Assembly: GCA_027346925.1 (NCBI GenBank)
Contig: DAIERH010000086.1
Location: forward strand, 1-8,936
DNA from: Geobacter sp.
GTDB taxonomy: Bacteria; Desulfobacterota; Desulfuromonadia; Geobacterales; Pseudopelobacteraceae
Reading direction: 5' to 3'
Length of the DNA: 8,936 nucleotides
Of the stretch, positions 1 through 6,352 are shown piece after piece. Positions within the stretch are counted from its first letter, which is position 1. Every line of letters starts with the position of its first letter. Below the pieces are notes generated by a model, which was not told the DNA's origin, did no database searches, and saw only the letters and a list, made by a program, of their open reading frames with translations. Position numbers and translations under genes: made by a program.

Positions 1-6
1 TCCGGA

Positions 7-138
7 TCAGACTTCTATCCTGAACTCAGCGCCATCGTGGGTGTTACGCACCGTAATCCTGCCGTTCATGCTTTTTTGCGTAATGGCTGGACGATCAGGA
101 CCCAGATGAAAGGCGCACTGAGTGTAATGAGCAACAAC
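7..138 (-). pseudogene. C-terminal relic of a histidine kinase
   Basis: Read on the minus strand, the frame that stops at 7-9 is open from 138 and has no plausible start codon in family context. Its last residues include AITQKSMNGRITVRN followed by a GAEFRIEV end. This is the typical C-terminus of a HATPase_c domain, where a G2 box (GxGLGLAI) leads into the last helix and strands. Here the G2 box is ruined: the residues before AITQK read LGPDRP rather than GTGLGL. The frame then hits a stop at 139-141. The recognisable part is therefore about 7-87, and the rest up to 138 does not resemble a kinase. I read it as a decayed gene remnant. A sequence error or a frameshift in a gene that once continued to the right is the alternative, but no kinase-like sequence is visible further upstream. 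Confidence 0.6.
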
Positions 139-338
139 TCAACTCATCTGCCGATGCAATAGTTTCTTGAAGGCCGAAATCATCTCCCGCTGCGGACATT
201 CCACGAACACAAAGGGCAATCGGCCGTCAGGCTATCCGTATGTATTTTGCTTTTATTTCGCATTGTTCCTATTAATCTTGTTATTCCTCTTAGATCGTGC
301 TAGCTTTTCCGCCACGTCATCTGATCTGGAGGCCCTGC
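88..338. other. Intergenic region with no supported gene
   Basis: Apart from the unrecognisable extension of the kinase relic, I see no gene here. The right half (about 240-310) is T-rich and lower in GC than the rest of the window. It carries the candidate promoter listed separately. A TTG-started reading frame at 167-388 with one hydrophobic stretch overlaps the next gene, and I do not accept it. Confidence 0.5.
247..275 (+). promoter_or_regulatory. Candidate sigma-70 promoter for the small membrane protein
   Basis: TTGCTT (247-252) and TATTAA (270-275) are separated by exactly 17 bp in an AT-rich patch ahead of the gene at 339. The -35 matches the consensus at three of six positions and the -10 at four of six. 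A second pair, TTGTTA (278-283) and TAGCTT (301-306), also has a 17-bp spacer and is an equally weak alternative. Confidence 0.3.
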
Positions 339-560
339 ATGGATCAATTGTTGGCAAACATGACTCACGCAGGGTGGGAATTGCATGATTTCTACTGGCT
401 GGGGGCATGTTTTTTCATCCTCAATTTCATCTGCCTGAGCCCATCAACCCTTAGACGCAAGAATGTTCTGGGCAGCCTGCTGATCATGACCGCCTTCTGG
501 CCTGTTACCTACACCGTATCCATCTATCAGATCATGCGTCTCAGGCGAGCGAAACGGTAA
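339..560 (+). CDS. Small two-helix membrane protein, function unknown
   Basis: This 73-residue protein is of no family I recognise. The ATG at 339 is preferred over an in-frame start at 297 because a GGAGG (328-332) lies six bases before it. Two hydrophobic segments are visible, about residues 17-33 (FYWLGACFFILNF) and 43-65. A basic patch with RRK lies between them, and the C-terminus is strongly basic (MRLRRAKR). The positive charge in the linker and tail suggests that these parts face the cytoplasm, which is hard to satisfy with two simple spans, so the topology is uncertain. The gene converges on cstA and shares the terminator region with it. It has no operon partner in the window. Lower GC upstream and an adjoining kinase relic hint at a rearranged spot. 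It could be a real small protein or a chance frame; the ribosome site is the main support. Confidence 0.55.
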   Translation: MDQLLANMTHAGWELHDFYWLGACFFILNFICLSPSTLRRKNVLGSLLIMTAFWPVTYTVSIYQIMRLRRAKR

Positions 561-604
561 ACATCCGGTCGTCGCCGCCCATGCCGCACTTTATTCGTCC
601 AAGC

Positions 605-640
605 GAAAAGGCCCACCGGGAAACCCCGACGGGCCTTTTC
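605..640. terminator. Bidirectional stem-loop terminator
   Basis: GAAAAGGCCC (605-614) pairs perfectly with GGGCCTTTTC (631-640), giving a 10-bp stem. Inside it a second short stem forms, CGGG (617-620) with CCCG (625-628). The A-rich left arm and T-rich right arm make it work in both directions. It lies between the convergent membrane-protein gene and cstA. Confidence 0.8.
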
Positions 641-653
641 CGGTCCCATCCCT

Positions 654-686
654 CTGAAAAGAAACAGCCGGAGTCGCCCCCGGCTG
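654..686 (-). terminator. Rho-independent terminator of cstA
   Basis: CAGCCGG (665-671) and CCGGCTG (680-686) form a 7-bp GC-rich stem with an 8-base loop. On the minus strand it is followed by TTTCTTTTC (664-656), a fair U-tract. It lies about 50 bases past the cstA stop codon. Confidence 0.7.
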
Positions 687-738
687 CGAAAATAAGCGCA
701 CATGACAGCATGCGCTTCTTGAAAACAGACAACCCCTT

Positions 739-2556
739 CTATTCCCTCTCTTCGACCGCCACCAGCACCGCATCTCCGTAACGGTCGGTCACCATCTCGT
801 CGATCCGAAGAAGCGCGTACCAGCGCTTGAAAGCGGCGGCGAACACGATGGTCATCAACACCATCAGCACTACCGAGAGACCGGCAAGCAGGTAAAGTCC
901 CTTGGGAAGGAAGTTCTTGGTGATATTGAGATATCCGGCCCACATGCAGACCGGTATCATGAACAGCCCCGGAACCCCGGTGACCCAGGCGTACTTCGCC
1001 TTGCCGAGCCGGATCAGCATGGTGGTGCCGACGATCAGGGCGCAGGTGGCAAGGAGTTGGTTACTCATGCCGAACAGGGGCCAGATGGTGGAGATGTCGC
1101 CGGTGTAGACCAGGTAGCCCCAGGCCGAGGTGAACAGGGCACTGGTCAGGATGACCCCTGGTGTCCAGGAGTTGTCGGCGAACCGCCCATATGCCTTGCC
1201 CAGCATCTCCTGCAGCAGGTAGCGCCCCACGCGGGTGCCGGCATCCACCGCGGTCAGGATGAATACCGCCTCGAACATGATGGCAAAGTGATACCAGTAG
1301 GCCATCATCCCTTTCAGGAAGGGGACCGAGGAGAAGATGTAGGCCATGCCGACCGCCAGCGAAACCGCGCCTCCCGGCCGCCCTTGGACCTGCTCACCTA
1401 CCGCCGTCGCCAGGGTCGGCAGGTTGACCGGGACCAGGCCGAGGGTCTGAAAGACCTTGGGTGCGGAGTTGATGGCGAAATAGTCTGACGGGACCAGCAC
1501 GCAGGCCGCGATCAGGGCCATGATGGCCACGAAACCTTCGGTCAGCATGGCGCCGTAGCCAACAAAGAGGATGTCGCGCTCATTGGCGATCATCTTGGGG
1601 GTGGTGCCGGTGCCGATGATGGCGTGGAAACCGGACAGGGCGCCGCAGGCGATGGTGATGAATATGAAGGGGAACACTGCGCCGGGAATGACCGGGCCGC
1701 CGCCGGCCACATATTTGGTAATTGCCGGCATCTGGAGGTCGGGATGGACAAAGACGATGCCCAGGGCCAGCAGGGCGATGGTGCCGACCTTGAGATAGGT
1801 GGAAAGATAGTCGCGCGGCACCAGCAGGAACCAGACCGGCAGCGCCGAGGCGGCAAAGCCGTAGGCCGGAATGATCAGTGCGAGCTGCTTCTTGCTGAAG
1901 GTGAACAGGGCCGCCAGGGTCGGATCAGCGGCCACGTAGGGCCCGACCAGGATCGACAGCACCAGCAGGATAACGCCGATAATGCTCCCCCCCCTGATGT
2001 CGCCGGGGCGGATCTTCTGCATGTAGATGCCCATGATCATGGCAATGGGGATGGTGGCGAAGACGGTGAAGGTACCCCAGGGGCTGTTGAACATGGCGTT
2101 GACGACTGCTATGGAAAGCCCTGCCAGTGTCAGGATCAGAATGAAGAGGATGGCCACCGAGGCCACCTTACCCGCCGCCTTGCCTATCTCGGCCTCGGCA
2201 ATGACCGAAAGGCTCTTTCCCTTGTGGCGGACCGACGCGAACAGTACGATGGAGTCGTGAACCGCGCCGGCCAGAACCGCGCCGATCAGGATCCAGAGGG
2301 CGCCGGGCAGGAAACCGAACTGGGCCGCCAGCACCGGCCCCAGGAGTGGACCGGCAGCCGCGATGGCGGCGAAGTGGTGGCCGAACAGGACATACTTGTT
2401 GGTCTTCACATAGTCGTGGCCGTCCGCCTGGGTTACGGCGGGGGTCTCCCGGTCTTCGCGCAGGTTCATCACCTTGTTGGCGATGAAGACGCCGTAGAAA
2501 CGGTAGGCGACCGCGAAGACACAGAATGCGGCAAAAATGAGTGTCAATGCGTTCAT
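739..2556 (-). CDS. cstA: CstA-family peptide/pyruvate transporter
   Basis: This 605-residue inner-membrane protein is a clear CstA (carbon starvation) family member. Hallmarks are DGHDYVKTNKYVLFGHHFAA (45-64), GPLLGPVLAAQ (69-79), GFHAIIGTGTTPK (309-321) and WPLFGMSNQ (492-500), within some 15 or more hydrophobic segments. It is shorter than E. coli CstA or BtsT (about 700 residues), mainly at the C-terminus. Relatives import pyruvate (BtsT, CstA) or peptides. The neighbouring BtsS/BtsR-type system makes a carboxylate such as pyruvate the more likely substrate, but this is inferred. The ATG at 2556 follows AGGAAAGGGG with good spacing and starts MNALTL, as in the family. The frame stays open for 60 more codons upstream, but these run through the promoter and operator and do not resemble the family. 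It has its own promoter and is probably monocistronic. Confidence 0.96.
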   Translation of the reverse strand: MNALTLIFAAFCVFAVAYRFYGVFIANKVMNLREDRETPAVTQADGHDYVKTNKYVLFGHHFAAIAAAGPLLGPVLAAQFGFLPGALWILIGAVLAGAVHDSIVLFASVRHKGKSLSVIAEAEIGKAAGKVASVAILFILILTLAGLSIAVVNAMFNSPWGTFTVFATIPIAMIMGIYMQKIRPGDIRGGSIIGVILLVLSILVGPYVAADPTLAALFTFSKKQLALIIPAYGFAASALPVWFLLVPRDYLSTYLKVGTIALLALGIVFVHPDLQMPAITKYVAGGGPVIPGAVFPFIFITIACGALSGFHAIIGTGTTPKMIANERDILFVGYGAMLTEGFVAIMALIAACVLVPSDYFAINSAPKVFQTLGLVPVNLPTLATAVGEQVQGRPGGAVSLAVGMAYIFSSVPFLKGMMAYWYHFAIMFEAVFILTAVDAGTRVGRYLLQEMLGKAYGRFADNSWTPGVILTSALFTSAWGYLVYTGDISTIWPLFGMSNQLLATCALIVGTTMLIRLGKAKYAWVTGVPGLFMIPVCMWAGYLNITKNFLPKGLYLLAGLSVVLMVLMTIVFAAAFKRWYALLRIDEMVTDRYGDAVLVAVEERE

Positions 2557-2658
2557 CTGTTGTTCCCCTTTCCTGGTTGATTGTATTTTGTCCCGTCCCG
2601 ATATGAGAACGCCGTCTCTTTTCCTGATGCCAGGATACAGGGCAAACTCAATGAAAAT

Positions 2659-2671
2659 GGAGAATATCTCC
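2659..2671. promoter_or_regulatory. Palindrome over the putative cstA -10 element
   Basis: GGAGA-ATA-TCTCC is a perfect 5-3-5 inverted repeat. Read on the minus strand it contains TATTCT (2666-2661), a four-of-six match to a -10 box. No good -35 box lies 16-18 bp upstream, as expected of an activator-dependent promoter. The palindrome could be a second operator or coincidence. Transcription from here would give a leader of roughly 100 nt. Confidence 0.35.
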
Positions 2672-2688
2672 GAGTGGGGGCATACGGC

Positions 2689-2722
2689 GGATGAATGGTG
2701 GAAAAACGGGGATGAATGGTGG
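2689..2722 (-). promoter_or_regulatory. Tandem LytTR-type operator upstream of cstA
   Basis: Two identical 13-bp repeats, CCACCATTCATCC on the minus strand, lie at 2689-2701 and 2710-2722, exactly 21 bp (two helical turns) apart. The core ACCATTCA-N13-ACCATTCA matches seven of eight positions per half of the published E. coli BtsR/YehT motif, ACC(G/A)CT(C/T)A-N13-repeat. It has the same 21-bp periodicity as the YpdB motif. The half-site nearest the gene ends 25 bp before the putative -10, so a bound regulator would sit next to the -35 region, which is activator geometry. The repeats and spacing are seen directly; binding by the adjacent regulator is inferred. Confidence 0.75.
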
Positions 2723-2745
2723 GCTAGCCCTGACAAGCAGGATAC

Positions 2746-2806
2746 GTGCGTTAACGAAGTATTTTCTTCCCCTCCAAAAAAACGCGAAAAATAACTTCTA
2801 ACGCAC
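2746..2806 (-). terminator. Long imperfect hairpin at the end of the regulator gene
   Basis: GTGCGTTA (2746-2753) pairs with TAACGCAC (2799-2806), and inside it GAAGT (2756-2760) pairs with ACTTC (2794-2798). This makes a 13-bp stem with one 2-base bulge and a 33-base loop. The right arm touches the stop codon of the regulator gene. The minus-strand loop contains a run of seven T, but no T-run follows the stem, so termination is uncertain. A transcript-end stabiliser or a protein site are alternatives. Confidence 0.4.
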
Positions 2807-3558
2807 TAAAGATCGAAATGCCTTTTTAGATCGTTCACGTTGTAGCGGCTGACCGGTATCTCGGTCCGCTCCTTGTCTCCCATGATCAGCTTGTAGCTGC
2901 CGTTGAACCAGGGTATTACCTCACGGACAAGGCTGCTGTTGACAAGGTAGCTGCGATGGGACCGGAAAAACCCGGCAGCCGCGAGTTTCTGCTCCAGGTC
3001 GCTGAGGGTGCAGCGGGTATGGTACCTGCCGTCGCTGGTGTGAACAACCACCTCCCCCCCTTCGGCTCGGGCAAAAATGATCCGTTCCGGGCTGGTCGGG
3101 ATGATGGTCTCCCCCCGATAGAGGGGAATTCTGCGGCATGAATCGCCCCCCTTGGCCACGTTCGCTTCCCGGGGGCCGGCCGTTGCGGCCAGCACCCTGG
3201 CTGCCTTGGCGACCGCCTTTGCAACCCGTTCTCGGGTGAACGGCTTGCAGAGGTAATCCACGGCATCGACCTCAAAGGCCTCGAGCGCATGCTCCTGGCT
3301 GGCTGTGGCAAAGACCATGAGCGTCCGCCACGGCAACTCGCAGAGGAACTGGGCCAACTCCAGGCCGCTCAGCCCCGGCATCTGGATATCGAGAAAGACC
3401 AGGTCCGGCCTGGTTTCGCGGATTCCCTTCAGCGCGGCCGTGCCGTTGGCAGCCTCACCGGCCACCTCCACCCCCGGAATCTGTTCCAGCAGATAGCAAA
3501 GCTCCCGTCGGGCCGGGGCCTCGTCATCCACGATAAAGGCGCGCAGGGAGGTGGTCAT
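2806..3558 (-). CDS. LytTR-family response regulator (BtsR/YpdB type)
   Basis: This 250-residue cytoplasmic protein has an N-terminal receiver domain and a C-terminal LytTR DNA-binding domain. In the receiver the acidic pocket is D11/D12, the phospho-acceptor is D57 in DLVFLDIQMPG, the conserved threonine is T85 and the lysine K105 lies in LCKPF. All key residues are present, so it should be phosphorylatable. A linker (about 118-143) leads to the LytTR domain (about 145-248), which includes FFRSHRSYLVN and EIPVSRYNVNDLKRHF. LytTR proteins bind paired direct repeats about 21 bp apart, and such a pair lies just downstream of this gene in front of cstA. Its ATG overlaps the kinase stop codon as ATGA, so translation is probably coupled. 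E. coli BtsR and YpdB have similar length and layout; the exact orthology is not settled here. Confidence 0.96.
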   Translation of the reverse strand: MTTSLRAFIVDDEAPARRELCYLLEQIPGVEVAGEAANGTAALKGIRETRPDLVFLDIQMPGLSGLELAQFLCELPWRTLMVFATASQEHALEAFEVDAVDYLCKPFTRERVAKAVAKAARVLAATAGPREANVAKGGDSCRRIPLYRGETIIPTSPERIIFARAEGGEVVVHTSDGRYHTRCTLSDLEQKLAAAGFFRSHRSYLVNSSLVREVIPWFNGSYKLIMGDKERTEIPVSRYNVNDLKRHFDL

Positions 3559-5249
3559 GGGAACGGCACCGTGAAAGAGACGGTGGTACCCTGTCCGGGT
3601 ACGCTTTCCACCCGCAGGGCGTGCTCGACCCCGAAGCAGGCGCTCAAACGGGCATTGACGTTCTTCAGGGCGATCCCGGCCCCCTCCCGTGAGGACAAAG
3701 GAGCCGTATCCTGGAACAGCGCCGTCTGTTGGGCAACCGACATCCCGACCCCGTTGTCCCTGACCTCGATGCGTACCAGTCCGTTATCCCGTTCCGCTTT
3801 GATGGTCACATCCCCCCCTTCTTCCCGGGGAAGGATGCCGTGCTTGAGGGCATTCTCCACCAATGGCTGGAGGATCAGCGGCGGCAGCAGACAGCCGAGG
3901 GCCTGCTCGTCGATCTCGTAGGCAACCCTGAAGCGCTCCTCGAAGCGGGCCGACTCGATGGCAATGTAGGCCCGACAATGTTCCAGTTCGGCGGCCAGGG
4001 AGACCGGCCTGGTGCCGGGGTTCACGTTGGAGCGGAAGAAATCGGCCAGCTTCACCAGGAGTCCCGCGGCGATCTCGGGGCTGGTACGGGTATAGCTGAT
4101 GATGGTGTTGATGGCGTTGAAGAGGAAATGGGGATTGATCTGGGCCTGAAGGGCCTTGATCTCCGCCTCCCTGACCAGCTTTTTCTGTTCGTCCAGGGCC
4201 GATATCTCCAACTGGTTGGAAAAGAGGTGGGCCAAACCGTTTGCCAGTTCTATGTCCAGGGGGGTGATCCCCTTTTCCTTGAGGCGGCACAGCTGCAAGG
4301 TACCGATCGTTTTGTCCTGCTTGACGAGGGGCACGATAATGGCGGAGCCGAGACGGCATGCGCCATTGGTGCAGCCCATCTCCTCGCGGGTGAGCGGAGT
4401 GAGTATCCTGCCGGTGGCCAGGGCTATCTTGGTTGAGGCGTGCAGGAGCGGGTTGCCGGGTTTGTGATGGGCGTTCTCCGCCCCTTTATATGCCAGGATG
4501 AGCGCTTCATCGGAGATGGCCACCGCATCCAGGTCGGTCATCTCCAGGATGATTCGCGCCGTTTCAGAGGCAGAGGCGCTGTTGAGGCCGCCCCGCAGGA
4601 ACGGCAGGGTTTTCAGGGCTATGTTCAGGGCGGTCTGAGCCTGGAAGGCTGCGAAGCGCTCCTTTTCCTTGAAAACGGAAGACACCAGTTCCACGAACAG
4701 GGCCAGTCCAACCGAGTTGACGAGGATCATGGGAAAGCCTATGACGTTAACCAAGCTCACCGCCGCGGCGAACGGCTTGGCCATGACGAGAAGGACGACC
4801 ATTTGCAGGGTCTCGACGATCACCCCGGTGATGAATGCCACCGCCGGATCAAAGGGACGCCGTTTCAGCCAATGGTAGATCACTCCCCCGGCCAGCCCCT
4901 CGAGAATGGTCGCCACCCCACAGGCGGCAGCGGTAAAACCGCCGATGTCGATCAGAAAGCGATGGCCGCCGGCAATCACCCCGGCGGCGAAACCGACCAG
5001 CGGTCCGCCGAGAATGCCGCCAAGCGCAACGCCGACCACCCGCGAATTGGCAATGGCATTCTGGATCGGCACCCCCATGTAGGTGCCCGCAATGCCGAAC
5101 AAACCAAACAGTACCGACAGCGAAAGCTTTTCGTAGCGATTGGCCTTGCCGGTCAACAGCCGCTTGAAGATATCGAAGCGCATGATCAGAATAAACGCGA
5201 TGGCGAATATCCCGAGCCGTTCCAGAAGATTAATGAGCAGAGTGATCAT
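3555..5249 (-). CDS. LytS/BtsS/YpdA-type sensor histidine kinase
   Basis: This 564-residue inner-membrane kinase is the same size as E. coli BtsS and YpdA. Residues 1-195 form the 5TM-LYT receptor module, with family signatures NAIANSRVVGVALGGILGGP (64-83) and GGHRFLIDIGG (94-104). A GAF domain covers about 200-350 and contains the pair C293/C298. The His_kinase domain has H374 in QINPHFLFNAINTI. The ATPase domain has the N box LVENALKHG (463-471, N466), the G1 box RDNGVGM (497-503) and a G2-like GAGIALKN (523-530). All catalytic motifs are intact. E. coli relatives sense extracellular pyruvate through the membrane module. It is the first gene of a two-gene operon with the LytTR regulator. 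The start at 5249 fits the family N-terminus; there is no clear Shine-Dalgarno sequence, and the promoter suggests a leaderless message. Confidence 0.96.
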   Translation of the reverse strand: MITLLINLLERLGIFAIAFILIMRFDIFKRLLTGKANRYEKLSLSVLFGLFGIAGTYMGVPIQNAIANSRVVGVALGGILGGPLVGFAAGVIAGGHRFLIDIGGFTAAACGVATILEGLAGGVIYHWLKRRPFDPAVAFITGVIVETLQMVVLLVMAKPFAAAVSLVNVIGFPMILVNSVGLALFVELVSSVFKEKERFAAFQAQTALNIALKTLPFLRGGLNSASASETARIILEMTDLDAVAISDEALILAYKGAENAHHKPGNPLLHASTKIALATGRILTPLTREEMGCTNGACRLGSAIIVPLVKQDKTIGTLQLCRLKEKGITPLDIELANGLAHLFSNQLEISALDEQKKLVREAEIKALQAQINPHFLFNAINTIISYTRTSPEIAAGLLVKLADFFRSNVNPGTRPVSLAAELEHCRAYIAIESARFEERFRVAYEIDEQALGCLLPPLILQPLVENALKHGILPREEGGDVTIKAERDNGLVRIEVRDNGVGMSVAQQTALFQDTAPLSSREGAGIALKNVNARLSACFGVEHALRVESVPGQGTTVSFTVPFP

Positions 5250-5256
5250 GGTTTCA

Positions 5257-5284
5257 AATATGTATGAAGCTTATTTTCTGTCAA
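5257..5284 (-). promoter_or_regulatory. Promoter of the kinase-regulator operon
   Basis: On the minus strand a perfect TTGACA (5284-5279) is followed after 16 bp by CATATT (5262-5257), four of six to the -10 consensus. The predicted start of transcription falls within a few bases of the kinase ATG at 5249. No LytTR-type repeat is visible here, so self-activation by the regulator is not evident. Confidence 0.5.
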
Positions 5285-5364
5285 GAGTTTTTGTGGCAAT
5301 CCCTTTTCCTACCTCGAATCACGCCATGCAAAAACCGCCGAATACTCTCCGCACATGACCGGGC

Positions 5365-5375
5365 TGCTATACAAT
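5365..5375 (+). promoter_or_regulatory. Extended -10 promoter for the lipoprotein gene
   Basis: TGCTATACAAT has the TGn extension directly before a TATACA/TACAAT -10 element. No good -35 is found 16-18 bp upstream, which extended -10 promoters tolerate. Transcription would begin near 5381, giving a leader of about 115 nt that contains the whole structured element at 5394-5480. An alternative TTGAAA (5379-5384) with TATCGC 17 bp later has a poor -10. Confidence 0.4.
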
Positions 5376-5393
5376 CGCTTGAAAACAGCTACA

Positions 5394-5480
5394 GTAGTTA
5401 GTATCGCCCTTGGGAATACGGTGAAAGGGGCGAGCCCCGTCCATGTGGGACGGAATCTATGACCTGATGTCAAAAACTAC
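5394..5480 (+). ncRNA. Candidate structured leader RNA (possible riboswitch)
   Basis: The 87-nt segment can be closed by GTAGTT (5394-5399) pairing with AACTAC (5475-5480). Inside lie GTAT/ATAC (5401-5404 with 5416-5419), GGGG-CGAG-CCCC (5427-5438), CCGTCC-ATGTG-GGACGG (5437-5453) and TGAC-CTGAT-GTCA (5460-5472). The third and fourth helices share C5437-C5438, and ACGG (5418-5421) could also pair with CCGT (5437-5440), so alternative folds compete. The closing helix ends four bases before the AGGAGGT ribosome site of the lipoprotein gene. I do not recognise a known riboswitch class. Helices were found by eye; no folding energy or conservation was computed. Confidence 0.4.
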
Positions 5481-5494
5481 GACAGGAGGTACAT

Positions 5495-6145
5495 GTGAAA
5501 AGGACATTACTTGCGGCAATGATGGTGTTCGCACTCCTGGCCCTGTCGGGGTGCGGCGATGGCAATCCCCCGCCCATCGTCACCCAGATCCTCAGTGACC
5601 CGGCCTTTGACGGCGATATCGTGCAGGACCCACTCTCGGGCGCCTTCACGGTGACGCAGGGCAACACCCAAAGTGTGTTTGCCGGCATACACCCCGTCAC
5701 TGGGGCCGAGTACCGGGCGTTCCTGGACTTTCCCCTGACCGGTGCTAACGGCGTCCCGGGTAACGCCGTCATCGTATCGGCAATCCTCGACATTGAAATC
5801 AACAGCATCCTGCCCCAACCGTTGATCGGCACGATTCCGATCCGTATCGACCTTGTCTCCTTCCAACCGCCGGCACTGGTCGGGACGGATTTTGACCGTA
5901 CCATCCAACCGGCGCTGGCAACCGCCACGATCATTCCTCCGATCTCACAAGCCGACTTCGGCAACCACGTATCTCTTGACGTGACCTCATTGATGGAGGA
6001 AGCGCAGCGTTTGGGGCTGGCCAATTTCCAGGTTCGGATACTGGAGGATCTGGGGATCGTTTCCCCAGGGCTCATCGAAATCAACGATACCACGGGGGCA
6101 AATCGACCTATCCTCGCGCCCCTGCTGCAGGTCACCTATTTCTGA
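5495..6145 (+). CDS. Lipoprotein with a DNRLRE-like beta-rich domain
   Basis: This 216-residue exported lipoprotein has a basic start (MKRT), a hydrophobic core and the lipobox LSGC with C20 as the lipidated residue. The +2 residue is glycine rather than aspartate, so outer-membrane sorting is expected. The mature part is rich in beta-prone stretches. An YRAFLDFPL strand, VIVSAILDIEI and a late SLDVTSLMEEA resemble DNRLRE/CBM96-type extracellular modules, but I would call the match tentative. There are no haem motifs and no cysteines beyond C20, so it is not a cytochrome. Translation starts at a GTG, fixed by a strong AGGAGGT at 5484-5490. It stands alone, divergent from the sensor kinase operon, and may be controlled by its structured leader. 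Its biological role is unknown; a surface or envelope structural role is a guess. Confidence 0.85.
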   Translation: MKRTLLAAMMVFALLALSGCGDGNPPPIVTQILSDPAFDGDIVQDPLSGAFTVTQGNTQSVFAGIHPVTGAEYRAFLDFPLTGANGVPGNAVIVSAILDIEINSILPQPLIGTIPIRIDLVSFQPPALVGTDFDRTIQPALATATIIPPISQADFGNHVSLDVTSLMEEAQRLGLANFQVRILEDLGIVSPGLIEINDTTGANRPILAPLLQVTYF

Positions 6146-6352
6146 TATGTCGCGCATCTCCAATGGATGGTGCCGGGTCACACGGGTCAGGGGGCATGAA
6201 TCCGGCAGCGGAACCTTTCCACGGTGTCGTAGAGGTTCAGGGTTGGGAAGGATAATGGAGGCAGGGTTACGGGGCATGCGGTATGCACAGTGAAAAATGC
6301 CCGAAGATGAACCCGTCCCGGAGACTATCCAGAAAACGGCCATGGGATATAC
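6146..6352. other. Convergent gap with no gene
   Basis: No supported reading frame lies between the lipoprotein gene and the convergent YkgJ gene. Two imperfect inverted repeats are present: GAACCTTT (6211-6218) with AGAGGTTC (6231-6238, one G-T pair), and GGGCAT (6272-6277) with ATGCCC (6297-6302). Neither is followed by a T-run, so I cannot name either a terminator with confidence. Confidence 0.5.

Noticed and set aside
167..388. TTG-started frame with a hydrophobic stretch
   Set aside because: It has no ribosome site and overlaps the better-supported gene at 339-560. The hydrophobic run comes from T-rich promoter DNA.
1624..2580. Long plus-strand frame opposite cstA
   Set aside because: It is antisense to a strongly conserved transporter gene. 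Its composition (Q, G, D, H rich) is that of a mirror frame in GC-rich DNA.
2557..2736. 60-residue N-terminal extension of CstA
   Set aside because: It runs through the leader, the promoter and the operator and does not look like a CstA N-terminus. The ATG at 2556 has a good ribosome site.
3729..5267. Plus-strand frames opposite the kinase gene (3729-4436 and 4440-5267)
   Set aside because: They are shadows of the kinase codon bias, with low-complexity composition and no family motifs.
5411..5455. Cobalamin or glutamine riboswitch in the lipoprotein leader
   Set aside because: GGGAATACGGTGAAA recalls a cobalamin core and GGACGGAA recalls a glnA RNA, but the CCCGCNACTGT element of the former and the GTTCA plus GTAGG parts of the latter are absent.
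5394..5480. tRNA-like cloverleaf
   Set aside because: The length suits, but there is no GTTCRA loop, no proper anticodon arm and the stem sizes are wrong.
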